Assembly: GCF_027924405.1 (NCBI RefSeq)
Contig: NZ_AP026978.1
Span: 1 to 64,000, forward strand
DNA length: 64,000 bases
Reading direction: 5' to 3'
Source of the DNA: Nocardia sputorum
GTDB taxonomy: Bacteria; Actinomycetota; Actinomycetes; Mycobacteriales; Mycobacteriaceae
Position 1 is the stretch's first letter, and every line of letters begins with the position of its first letter. Below, in pieces: positions 51,167 through 59,657 of the stretch. The notes beneath the pieces were generated by a model. It saw nothing but the letters and a program-made list of their open reading frames with translations. It searched no databases and was not told the origin of the DNA. The translations under genes and the position numbers were made by a program.

Positions 51167-52422
51167 CGAGCGCGGCGGGCGACCGAGACGGCGGCAGTGC
51201 GCTCGGCGCGGGGACCGATGACGACGCGGCGTTCGCCGCGTTGCTCGAGGACAGCGCCGAGGATCTGTACGAGAACGCGCCCTGCGGATATCTCTCCACT
51301 TCGCTGGACGGTCGCATCGCCAAAGTGAACGCCACGCTGCTGCGCTGGCTGGGCCGCCAGCGCGACGAACTGGTCGGCCGTGCGTACTTCTCCGACCTGC
51401 TCACCGTGGGCGGTCGCCTTTACCACGAAACCCACTTCGCCCCGCTGCTGCGCATGCAGGGCGAAATCCACGGCATCGCACTGGAGATGAAGACCGCCGA
51501 CGGCCGCCGACTACCCGTTCTGGTGACTTCGCAAGTCAAGACCGGCAGCCAGGGTCAGCCGCTGCTGATTCGCACCACAGTCTTCGATGCTCGCGAGCGC
51601 CGCGACTACGAGACCGAACTGCTGCGGGCCCGGCGCGAAGCCGAGCAGGAGCGCGAACGCCTCCAGCGTCTGAACGCCACTCTGCAGACCACCCTGCTGC
51701 CACCCGAACTCCCCCAGGTGCCCGGACTCGAGGTCGCCGCGTACTACCACATCGCCTCCGCCGACGAGGTCGGCGGCGACTTCTACGATCTGTTCCCCAT
51801 CACCGGCGACACGTGGGGATTGTTCCTCGGCGACGTCTGCGGAAAAGGCGCTCCCGCAGCCTCACTCACGTCGCTGGCCCGCTACACACTGCGCACGGCC
51901 ACCGCCTACACCCACGACCCGGCCGCCGTGCTCGACACGCTGAACACCACACTCACCGAGCGGTACCACGGCCACAACCCACGGTTCTGCACGATCATCT
52001 TCGGGATGATCAGACCCACTCCCCAGCGTGGGGGCTGCGACGTCACCTTGGCGGGCGGCGGGCACCCGCCGGCGCTGCTCTTGCGTGCCGACGGCAGCGT
52101 GGCGGAGATGCACACCCGCGGCGGACAGCTCATCGGGGCGATTCCCCACGCCCGGATCGTGACCAGGAGCTTTCGGCTGGAGGTGGGGGACACGCTGCTG
52201 CTCTACACCGACGGACTCACCGAAGCGCGCACGACGCCGAACGGCGGTCGCTACAGCGACCGAGCCCTCCTCGAATTCGCGTGCGCGCTGGCGCCCGTCA
52301 CGGCCTCTGGCGGTATCGAAGCCCTGCGCGAACTGCTCGCGTCCTTCGGGTCCGGCGTGGAGGACGACACCGCTCTGCTCGCCGTGCACGCGCTACCCCC
52401 CTTGCCGGGCACGGCGCCCTGA
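51163..52422 (+). CDS. rsbP: RsbP-like PAS-domain PP2C phosphatase
   Basis: The 419-residue protein has an N-terminal PAS domain (ENAPCGYLSTSLDGRI to about residue 145), a short coiled coil (ARREAEQERERLQRL) and a SpoIIE/RsbU-type PP2C domain. Metal-binding acidic motifs are visible: DEVGGDFYDLF, FLGDVCGKG, LLLYTDGLTEA and EDDTALLAV. RsbP-type enzymes dephosphorylate an anti-anti-sigma factor and so release an alternative sigma factor. Neither an anti-sigma nor an anti-anti-sigma gene lies in the window. Operon with rsbQ. Confidence 0.93.
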   Translation: MTSAAGDRDGGSALGAGTDDDAAFAALLEDSAEDLYENAPCGYLSTSLDGRIAKVNATLLRWLGRQRDELVGRAYFSDLLTVGGRLYHETHFAPLLRMQGEIHGIALEMKTADGRRLPVLVTSQVKTGSQGQPLLIRTTVFDARERRDYETELLRARREAEQERERLQRLNATLQTTLLPPELPQVPGLEVAAYYHIASADEVGGDFYDLFPITGDTWGLFLGDVCGKGAPAASLTSLARYTLRTATAYTHDPAAVLDTLNTTLTERYHGHNPRFCTIIFGMIRPTPQRGGCDVTLAGGGHPPALLLRADGSVAEMHTRGGQLIGAIPHARIVTRSFRLEVGDTLLLYTDGLTEARTTPNGGRYSDRALLEFACALAPVTASGGIEALRELLASFGSGVEDDTALLAVHALPPLPGTAP

Positions 52423-52651
52423 GGCGCGGACGGCTCAGCGGACGCGGGCGGGCAGCGCCGTCGACGGCTCCGACCTGGGTTGATACCGGCAATCCGGTTG
52501 CGTGGTAACGACATAGGCGCCTCGGCCATTACGAAGAGGCGGTGTGACGGGGTTTAATGTACCGCTGGATGGTGGCACAATTCACAACGACGCAATATTC
52601 CATGTAACCGGGCGTTATCAGGTCCGCTCAGGGCGGTGAGGAGCGAAGCCA

Positions 52652-54289
52652 GTGCAGAGCGGGCCTGCGCGCGAACCGGCTTTTCCGAATCAAGGTGATC
52701 ATCAAGTGCTGGAAACGCGAACCAAGGTAGTCCGAAGTTTGGTGCCCGCCAGGATGGACCGGCTTCCGTGGACCAAGTTCCACTGGCTCATCGTCGTCGG
52801 GCTGGGCGTCTCCTGGATCCTGGACGGCATCGAGATCCAGATCGTCAGCAGCATGGGCGGACCGCTGCAAGACGCCGGAACGCTGCATCTGACTTCCGGG
52901 CAGGTCGGCGCGATGGCGTCGTGGTATCTGGCCGGTCAGGTTGTCGGCGCGCTCGTCTTCGGCCGGCTCACCGACCGGCTCGGTCGCAAGAAACTGTTCA
53001 TCCTGACCCTGGCGATCTATCTGATCGGCAGCGGCTTGGCCGGATTCTCCTGGAACGCGTGGTCGCTGTACTTCTTCCGCTTCATCGCGGGCACCGGAAT
53101 CGGTGGCGAGTACACGGCGATCAACTCCGCGATCGACGAGATCATGCCGTCCAAGTACCGGGGCCGGGTCGACATCGCCATCAACGGAACGTACTGGGGC
53201 GGCGCCGCTCTGGGCGCGGCCGCCAGTCTGGTGCTGTTCAACGAACAGTTGATCCCCACCGGCTGGGGATGGCGAATCGGGTTCTTCATCGGACCCGTCC
53301 TCGGGTTCATCATCATCTTCCTGCGCAGGCACATCCCGGAGAGCCCGCGCTGGCTGCTCACCCACGGGCGCGCCGAGGAGGCCGAGCGGACCGTCGACGA
53401 GATCGAAGCGCAGGTCCGAAGCCGGGGAATCGAACTGCCTCCGGTCGACGAGAGCAAAGCCTTGGACATCGTGGACACGGATCGGCTGTCCTACGTGCAG
53501 ATGGGGCGTATCTTCTTCGGACGGTATCCGTCCCGTTCCTTCCTCGGGTTCACGATGATGGCCACGCAGGCGTTCCTGTACAACGCGATCTTCTTCACCG
53601 TCGGGTTGGTGTTGATCAACTTCTACGACGTGCCGGCCCACCATACGGGTTACTACTTCTTCCCCTTTGCCGTCGGCAATCTGATCGGTCCCCTGGTGCT
53701 CGGCCCGCTTTTCGACAGCATCGGCCGCCGGAAGATGATCTGCGCAACGTATCTCGGGTCCGGTTCGCTGCTATTCCTTTCCGCTTGGGCATTCAACGCG
53801 GGCATCCTCAACGCCACCACGCAGACCCTTTTCTGGTGTGTCATCTTCTTCTTCGCTTCGGCGGGAGCGTCGTCGGCCTATCTCACGGTCAGCGAGATCT
53901 TCCCGCTGGAACTGCGCGGGCAGGCCATCTCGTTCTTCTTCGCCATCGCGCAGGGAGCCGGCGGGGTGGTCGCGCCGTTCCTGTTCGGGCACTTGGTGGG
54001 CGGCGCCGACAACCCGAACCCCGACCGGTTCCCGCTCACGGTGGGGTACCTCATCGGCGCCGGGTTCATGATCTTCGGCGGCCTGGTCGCCTGGTTCTTC
54101 GGCGTGAACGCCGAAGGCCAATCGCTCGAGGACATCGCGGATCCGCTGTCAGCCGCGAAGCCGGCGGATACGACCGCGGAACCAGCCGCCGCCGAGGACC
54201 AAGCCTTGGCGGTCCCGACATCCGCCGCAGTGATCAGCGAGCCGCTACCTGACGGCGCGTCCGATATCGATGCATTGAAGGCGGACTAG
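52652..54289 (+). CDS. MFS transporter (sugar porter/metabolite:H+ symporter type)
   Basis: The 545-residue protein starts at GTG 52652, after GAGGAG; GTG 52706 is an alternative. Twelve transmembrane helices and the MFS signatures are visible: RLTDRLGRKK in loop 2-3, FRFIAGTGIGGEYTAIN in helix 4, and PESPRWLLTHGRAEEAERTV before the central loop. The second half has the matching DSIGRRK. A hydrophilic tail of about 60 residues rich in Ala and Pro follows. The substrate is unknown. A small membrane protein gene starts 2 bases after its stop. The 229-nt gap upstream has lower GC and a weak CGCCTC/GAGGCG hairpin at about 52518-52541. Confidence 0.9.
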   Translation: MQSGPAREPAFPNQGDHQVLETRTKVVRSLVPARMDRLPWTKFHWLIVVGLGVSWILDGIEIQIVSSMGGPLQDAGTLHLTSGQVGAMASWYLAGQVVGALVFGRLTDRLGRKKLFILTLAIYLIGSGLAGFSWNAWSLYFFRFIAGTGIGGEYTAINSAIDEIMPSKYRGRVDIAINGTYWGGAALGAAASLVLFNEQLIPTGWGWRIGFFIGPVLGFIIIFLRRHIPESPRWLLTHGRAEEAERTVDEIEAQVRSRGIELPPVDESKALDIVDTDRLSYVQMGRIFFGRYPSRSFLGFTMMATQAFLYNAIFFTVGLVLINFYDVPAHHTGYYFFPFAVGNLIGPLVLGPLFDSIGRRKMICATYLGSGSLLFLSAWAFNAGILNATTQTLFWCVIFFFASAGASSAYLTVSEIFPLELRGQAISFFFAIAQGAGGVVAPFLFGHLVGGADNPNPDRFPLTVGYLIGAGFMIFGGLVAWFFGVNAEGQSLEDIADPLSAAKPADTTAEPAAAEDQALAVPTSAAVISEPLPDGASDIDALKAD

Positions 54290-54291
54290 CG

Positions 54292-55032
54292 ATGGTGCAG
54301 CCGACTCCTTGGCAAGGGGGCAAAAATCCGCACTCCCGGGCAAGCTCTCCCCGCCGCTGGGCGGGCCGCCTCCGGAAACCGCGAGTCGACGTGGCGAAAC
54401 TGCGGGGGCGGATGCAACCGGTCGGGACTTTGCTCCAGGACAACTGGGGGTTCATGCTCGCGGCCGTCGGAGCCGCCATCACGTTCGCCCTGTTGTTCAA
54501 GCCCTGGCTGACCACCGGGGGACCAGACGGCACGATCTGGAGCAACGCCTTCGGCCAAACCCACATCACCACCACCCTTGTGGGTCTGTGGTCGAAGAAC
54601 CCCCCGGCTCACTCCAACCTCAGCGGCAAGTGGGCGCTCCTCGCCACCATCGCGATCTTCCTCACCGTCCTCGCCGCGCTGATCAATCTGTGGGCCCGCA
54701 CCGAAGCGCTGGCCCGCTTGACGACCGGGGCCGCGGTGGCGATGGCGCTGTTCATCGCGTTCACCCTGATCTACCTCAACGGAAAGGGGCCGGAGCTGCG
54801 CTCGATGATCGGGTCCGGCCCGCCCACCGACCTCGGCACCCAGGTCGGCTTCGTGATCCGATGGGCCTCGGGCAACGGCCAATACCCGCTGCCGGGGCGG
54901 CGAACGGTCGAGTTCTCCACCGCGAAACTCACGGGCACCGCGCTGGTGGCCGGGGCGACGGCGATGTTCTCGGCCGTGGCGGCCATCGCCCAATGGGTTC
55001 GGCGGGAGAAGGCCCGCCGGAACTCCGGCTGA
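54292..55032 (+). CDS. Hypothetical membrane protein
   Basis: The 246-residue protein starts at ATG 54292, 2 bases after the MFS stop, so the two are probably co-translated. A basic N-terminus (residues 1-45) leads to four hydrophobic helices (FMLAAVGAAITFALLF, LATIAIFLTVLAALINL, the AVAMALFIAFTLIYL helix and a final AGATAMFSAVAAIAQW). The extracellular parts contain GPDGTIWSNAFGQ and a Gly/Pro-rich loop. No family recognised; nocardial relatives are likely. Confidence 0.8.
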   Translation: MVQPTPWQGGKNPHSRASSPRRWAGRLRKPRVDVAKLRGRMQPVGTLLQDNWGFMLAAVGAAITFALLFKPWLTTGGPDGTIWSNAFGQTHITTTLVGLWSKNPPAHSNLSGKWALLATIAIFLTVLAALINLWARTEALARLTTGAAVAMALFIAFTLIYLNGKGPELRSMIGSGPPTDLGTQVGFVIRWASGNGQYPLPGRRTVEFSTAKLTGTALVAGATAMFSAVAAIAQWVRREKARRNSG

Positions 55033-55087
55033 GCCTGTCACTACGGCGAAGCGCGGCCACGGCTTCGACCGCGAGAGACGGAAGCGG

Positions 55088-55510
55088 CTAGGAGGCCCAG
55101 GGGCCGATGCCGCCGACCTTGTCGATCCGGATACGCGTGAGGTAACCGGGCGGGGCGTCCGCCGGAGGGAACTCGACGCCCGGGGCGGCCAGAGTCTTGG
55201 CGAGTTGCCTGAGCAATTCCGGTGCACCGCCCTCGACGACGCGGGCGGTGCCGGTGATCGAAAGGTAGGGGCGCATGACCTCGCCCCGTTCGGAAGAGAG
55301 GATGGTCACCGCCACGCGCGGGTCGCGGCGGACGTTGCGGATCTTCTGATAGACGCCCAGGTGGGCGGTGACGAGTTCGTCGCCGTCCGGTGTCGATTGC
55401 AGGGCCACCCAGACCACCGAGACCTGCGGGCTGCCGTCCGGGTTGAGCGTGACCAGCGTCGCGTCGGCGCCGGACCCGATGAGTGAACGCGCGTCGTCGT
55501 CGAGTTTCAT
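55088..55510 (-). CDS. PPOX-class F420-dependent oxidoreductase
   Basis: The 140-residue protein starts at ATG 55510. The split-barrel fold shows ADATLVTLNPDGSPQVSVVW, YQKIRNVRRDPRVAVTIL, and RPYLSITGTARVV, ending in a strand with TRIRIDKVGG. These enzymes use F420 or FMN in reductions. It is only distantly similar to the other PPOX gene near 39 kb. Confidence 0.88.
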   Translation of the reverse strand: MKLDDDARSLIGSGADATLVTLNPDGSPQVSVVWVALQSTPDGDELVTAHLGVYQKIRNVRRDPRVAVTILSSERGEVMRPYLSITGTARVVEGGAPELLRQLAKTLAAPGVEFPPADAPPGYLTRIRIDKVGGIGPWAS

Positions 55511-55637
55511 GTCTGGTTCTACCGTGCGTCCGGTGTATTCATTCCCGGCCCCGGCGGGCCTGGTTGCCGTGTCGGTGCTTCACGGATGTCGAGCACATCG
55601 ATCCGGCGAAGTTCCGTGCGAGGGACCTCCGATCCGG

Positions 55638-56093
55638 CTACGTGACTACGAAGACTCCCTTTCCCGGGACATGGGGAGCGTCGGTCGCGATGAGGACTTC
55701 CACTCGGCCGAGACCGGACGGAATGCTCACCGGCACCCACGAACCGGCCACGTTCTCCTGGGCCGGTGTGTTGTCGTCGAGCCGGATCGGGGGCAGGGTG
55801 CCCAGCGCGCCGGTGTCGGAGTTACGCCAGGAAACCGTCACCGTCACGCCGCAGGTGCCGCCGGGGCGGTCGGGTGTGTAGACGAACTCCGGGTGGATCC
55901 ACAGGGTGGGCACGCCGGAGTAGTTGCGGTTGGAGTCGTAGTAGGCGGCGATCATGCCGATGCCCGCGCCGCCGCCGCCGCAGAGCGTGCGCGCAGGGGG
56001 GACGCCCAGCGGAAGCGCGGAGGCCGCCGGGGTGCTCGCACCGAGTGCGCCGAAGGCCAGAACAAGGACAGCCACACCACGCCAGACACCCAC
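55638..56093 (-). CDS. Small secreted protein of unknown function
   Basis: The 151-residue protein starts at GTG 56093, 6 bases after GGGAG. A signal peptide (GVAVLVLAFGALGASTPAASA) would be cleaved near residue 25. The mature part has a Gly-rich stretch CGGGGAGIG and a beta-rich domain with two Cys that could form a disulphide. No known family was recognised. It is probably an exported envelope protein. Confidence 0.7.
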   Translation of the reverse strand: MGVWRGVAVLVLAFGALGASTPAASALPLGVPPARTLCGGGGAGIGMIAAYYDSNRNYSGVPTLWIHPEFVYTPDRPGGTCGVTVTVSWRNSDTGALGTLPPIRLDDNTPAQENVAGSWVPVSIPSGLGRVEVLIATDAPHVPGKGVFVVT

Positions 56094-56357
56094 CGCTGCT
56101 CCCTTCGTCGGAACCCGAAACTGTCTGACTGCTGTGTCGACATGAGTTCGCCGAGTGTTAACGGGAGTAGGGGAAAAACGTGCTGGGGGGCCTCGAATTC
56201 GGCGTGGACACGCCCGAACTCCATGGTGGGCGACCGGCGCTTCAGACTGCGATCTTGTTGCAGTATCGAGGCGGCAAACGTAGCGGCGTAGTCGGCCTCG
56301 GGCGTCGCGGACTTCTGCTCCTGGGCCGGGCGTCGTCGACCGCCCCAGGAGCAACGG

Positions 56358-57410
56358 TCAGCCCGCGGCCGCGTCGCGCAGGTGGGCGCTCTCGGCGATG
56401 GCGGCCAATTCCGCGTTGAAGCGGTCGGCAGCCTCGATATTGCCCAGGTGGCCGGTGGGCCACACGTGGTACGCGGCCAGGTGGCCCGCTTCGGCGAGCG
56501 CGTCGGCGATGCGGCGCGACATGCGCTCGGGCAGCAAGCGGTCGTGGGCTCCAGCGATCACCGTAGTGGGCACGGTCAGGGAGGCGGCGGCCTCGGCGAG
56601 ATCCATGTCGGCGAGCGCGGCGGCGTGCCTGCCGCGGGTGAGCGGACGGCACGATCGCACGATGCCCAGTGCGAACTCCACCTGGTCCGCGGTCGCGTGC
56701 GGCGTCATCACGCGGGCCTTGAGCAGCGCGCTGGTGGGCCAGCCGCCCGGCAGCGGGACCGGGGCGGTGAGCAGCGTCTCGGCGACGATCATGGGCATAC
56801 GCACGGCGGCGCCGAACACGGTGATCGGGCGGTCCGCCAGTGTCAATGGCTTGTTCAGCAGCGGAAGCAGATCGGTGTCGTAGCGGATGTTGCCCGACGT
56901 GGTGTTCAGCAGAACGGCGGCCGCGGCCTGCTTGCGGACCTGCTCCGGATACTGGGCGGCCCACGCCTGAATGGTGATGCCACCCATGCTGTGGCCGACC
57001 AGAACGGCTCGCTGGCCGGGGCGGAGCGTGGCATTCAGCACGGCCGACAGATCGTCGGCCAGCGACTCTTCGCTGGGGGCGGTCTTGCCGAGTTCACTGG
57101 CGCCGTGGCCGCGCTGGTCGTAGCAGACCACGCGATACCGGTCGGCGAACGCGTTGATCTGCGGGTTCCAGTACTCGATGCTGCAACTCCAGCCGTGGAT
57201 CAGCACGATGACATCGCCCTTGGCGGGGCCGTAGGCGTGTACTCGCAGGCGAGCGCCGTCCTTGGTGGTTACCGGGATGACCGCGTGACGGGCGGTGGGC
57301 GCGTTCAACGACGCCGTCCGGAAGGTGCGGGACCGCAGTCCGGCACGGTAATCGGCGGTGAGCGCACCGTTATGGGCGTCCGCCAGCGTCCTCATCGACT
57401 TCACCAGCAT
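56358..57410 (-). CDS. Alpha/beta-hydrolase (epoxide-hydrolase/lipase-like)
   Basis: The 350-residue protein starts at ATG 57410, with AAAGGAG 8 bases upstream. The core shows VIVLIHGWSCSIEYW, YDQRGHGASE, the nucleophile VGHSMGG, the acid in AGAHDRLLPE and the His in PTGHLGNIE. A cap domain follows the elbow. It resembles mycobacterial/nocardial lipid-active hydrolases. A perfect 18-bp palindrome lies about 36 bp upstream of the start and may be an operator. Confidence 0.9.
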   Translation of the reverse strand: MLVKSMRTLADAHNGALTADYRAGLRSRTFRTASLNAPTARHAVIPVTTKDGARLRVHAYGPAKGDVIVLIHGWSCSIEYWNPQINAFADRYRVVCYDQRGHGASELGKTAPSEESLADDLSAVLNATLRPGQRAVLVGHSMGGITIQAWAAQYPEQVRKQAAAAVLLNTTSGNIRYDTDLLPLLNKPLTLADRPITVFGAAVRMPMIVAETLLTAPVPLPGGWPTSALLKARVMTPHATADQVEFALGIVRSCRPLTRGRHAAALADMDLAEAAASLTVPTTVIAGAHDRLLPERMSRRIADALAEAGHLAAYHVWPTGHLGNIEAADRFNAELAAIAESAHLRDAAAG

Positions 57411-57445
57411 CGAGCACTCCTTTGTGTTCACCGTCACCGTACAGT

Positions 57446-57463
57446 GCAAGCAGCGCTGCTTGC
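57446..57463. promoter_or_regulatory. Perfect 18-bp palindrome upstream of the hydrolase gene
   Basis: GCAAGCAGCGCTGCTTGC is self-complementary over all 18 bases. It lies in the 228-nt divergent gap, close to the minus-strand -35 area of the hydrolase promoter (TACGGT as -10 nearer the gene). No adjacent regulator gene explains it. Confidence 0.55.
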
Positions 57464-57638
57464 TAGTGTTAGCGCCGTACGACGGTGTTCCTGGTCTATA
57501 TCGGGGAGTACCCCCGGATTCGATACCCCAAAAGATCATTCCGGCAGAAAAAGTCGTCGGCGCTTTGTTTCGGTGCACACCACGCGTGTAGGTGCGCTGC
57601 CGTGGCGGCCGTCCGCGCCGCCCGGTTACGGTTGCTTC

Positions 57639-58097
57639 GTGGACATCGCGCATCCTGCCTCCGGCCCCCTGACGGACCCCGGAACTCCGCCGAGGAGCGG
57701 TTGGCGTGGGGCGGCGCTTCCGCTGCTCGTAGCAGGTCTCGGCGTGGGCGTCGGCGTACTGCTGCACGTCCGCGACCCGCACGTCGAAGGCTCCTACGGC
57801 ACCTGTCCGGTCTACGCGCTGACCGGCTGGTACTGCCCCGGCTGCGGCGGGATGCGCGCCGTCCACAACCTCACCGACGGGCACCTCATCGATGCGCTGC
57901 ACAGCAATGTGCTCGCGCTTCCGCTGGTCCTCGCCTTCGCGGTGTGGGTGCTGGACTGGACCGTCCAGGCGTGGCGCGGCCGGAAGATGCGGCTGCCGTC
58001 GATCAGCCGGACCACCATGTGGACCTTCTTCGCCTTGCTCGCGATCTACACCGTCGTGCGGAATACGCCGTGGGGAACCTCGTTTACACCGGTGTAA
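57639..58097 (+). CDS. DUF2752 membrane protein
   Basis: The 152-residue protein starts at GTG 57639. TACGGT ends 6 nt upstream, suggesting a leaderless mRNA. It has the DUF2752 pattern: a first helix (LPLLVAGLGVGVGVLLH), the motif CPVYALTGWYCPGCGGMRAVHNL with clustered Cys, then two more helices. Function unknown; the Cys motif suggests metal binding or a disulphide near the membrane. Confidence 0.85.
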   Translation: MDIAHPASGPLTDPGTPPRSGWRGAALPLLVAGLGVGVGVLLHVRDPHVEGSYGTCPVYALTGWYCPGCGGMRAVHNLTDGHLIDALHSNVLALPLVLAFAVWVLDWTVQAWRGRKMRLPSISRTTMWTFFALLAIYTVVRNTPWGTSFTPV

Positions 58098-58124
58098 CAA
58101 CCCGGTGTGGGGGCATCCGAAAGT

Positions 58125-58310
58125 ATGAACGATTCGCTGAAGACCAGGGTGCGGCAGAAGTTGCAGCGCCAGCTCATCGAGGACCCGCGCGACGCCGAGC
58201 ACGACGATCCCCGCCAGATCGCCGTGGCGACCGATCTGGACGCGCTGGCGAGCGTGCCGGAGGACGATCCGCTCGTCGAGGAACTCGCCGCGCGCTATCT
58301 GGTGTTCTGA
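58125..58310 (+). CDS. Small acidic hypothetical protein
   Basis: The 61-residue protein starts at ATG 58125. It is charged and probably helical (RVRQKLQRQLIEDPRDAEHDD), with a hydrophobic end (VEELAARYLVF). No family recognised. Its stop touches the stop of the convergent aminopeptidase gene. Confidence 0.55.
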   Translation: MNDSLKTRVRQKLQRQLIEDPRDAEHDDPRQIAVATDLDALASVPEDDPLVEELAARYLVF

Positions 58311-59657
58311 TCAGGCCGTGGACGCGCCGCCATAGGGCGGCAGCTGCGGTAGTCGCTCGGCGAGCAGCCAGCTGTCCCACAGCGGACGCAGCGACACCAG
58401 GCTGTAGTGTCCGGCCAGGTCGGTGAATTCCTCGGTGGTCACCGACGAGTGGCGATAGCGAATGGTCCATTCCCGCAGCAGGTCGAAGAACGTCGAGTCG
58501 CCCAGTTCCAGGCGCAGGGCGTGCAGCGTGAGCGCACCCCGTTTGTAGACGCGATCGTCGAACATGCGCTGCGGTCCGGGATCGCCGATGACGATGTCCT
58601 GGGGCTCGCGGGAAAGGTTGTGGCGCGCGGCGCGGGCCAGCTGATCGGCGGTGGGTCCGCCCGCGGCCTCCGACCAGATCCATTCCGCGTAGCAGGCGAA
58701 GCCCTCGTGCAGCCAGATGTCGCGCCACTGGCGGATGGTCAGGCTGTTGCCGAACCACTGGTGGGCCAGCTCGTGCGCGACCAGCCGTTCGGCGCCGCGG
58801 CGGCCGTCGCAGTGGTTGGCGCCGAAGATGGACAGGCCCTGCGCCTCGATCGGGATCTCGAGTTCGTCGTCGGTGACGACCACGGTGTAGTCCGCGAACG
58901 GGTACGGGCCGAACCTCTCGCTGAATACCTCGAGCATCCTCGGCTGACGAGCGAAGTCGTGGTCGAAGTTCGCCCGCAGCCGCGAGGGCAGGATCGCGTG
59001 CATCGGCACCGCGGAATGCGACGAACCGATGCGGTGCCTGCGGTAGTGACCGATCTGGATGGTGGCCAAGTAGCTCGACATCGGTTCGGGCTGCTCGTAC
59101 ACCCAGGTCGTCTGACTGGACTTGCTCTGCTTGCGCAGCAGGGTTCCGTTGGCCACCGCGTAATACGGCGAATCGGTGGTGATCGAGATCCGATAGCTCG
59201 CTTTGGAACTCGGGTGGTCGTCGCACGGAAACCAGGAGGCCGCGCCGTTGGGCTGACTGGCCACGAGCGCGCCTTCGGTGAGTTCTTCCCACCCGACCTC
59301 GCCCCACGGCCCGCGCACCGGTTTCGGGGCGCCGCCGTACTGCACCACCAGCGAGAGCGCCCCGCCCGCCGGAATCCGCTGCTGCGGCGTGATCACCAGT
59401 TTGCCGTGCTGATGGGTGTACTTCGCGGCCTTGGCGCCGTTGACCGACACCTTCGAGACGCTCAACGCCTGGGAGAGATCGAGGGCGAACCGGGGACGCA
59501 CCTCGGTGGTCACCGCCGTGATCGCGGCGCGGCCGGTGAGCCGGTTGGCGGAGACCCGATAGGCAAGTTCCAGCTCGTATCGGGAGACCCGGTACCCCCG
59601 GTTGCCGTTCTGCGGGAGGTACTCGTCGATGGGGGCTTCGTAGAACTTGCCCGTCAT
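58311..59657 (-). CDS. M1-family metallopeptidase (aminopeptidase)
   Basis: The 448-residue protein starts at ATG 59657, overlapping the stop of the upstream synthetase (ATGA). The zinc motif is HELAHQWFGN followed after 18 residues by the Glu in WLHEGFACYAEW. The exopeptidase-type motif is altered (EIPIEAQGLSIFG instead of GAMEN), as in several actinobacterial M1 enzymes. The length lacks the large C-terminal domain of PepN, so it is a compact M1 protein. No signal peptide. Coupling to the peptide synthetase gene suggests a related function, not proven. Confidence 0.9.
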   Translation of the reverse strand: MTGKFYEAPIDEYLPQNGNRGYRVSRYELELAYRVSANRLTGRAAITAVTTEVRPRFALDLSQALSVSKVSVNGAKAAKYTHQHGKLVITPQQRIPAGGALSLVVQYGGAPKPVRGPWGEVGWEELTEGALVASQPNGAASWFPCDDHPSSKASYRISITTDSPYYAVANGTLLRKQSKSSQTTWVYEQPEPMSSYLATIQIGHYRRHRIGSSHSAVPMHAILPSRLRANFDHDFARQPRMLEVFSERFGPYPFADYTVVVTDDELEIPIEAQGLSIFGANHCDGRRGAERLVAHELAHQWFGNSLTIRQWRDIWLHEGFACYAEWIWSEAAGGPTADQLARAARHNLSREPQDIVIGDPGPQRMFDDRVYKRGALTLHALRLELGDSTFFDLLREWTIRYRHSSVTTEEFTDLAGHYSLVSLRPLWDSWLLAERLPQLPPYGGASTA

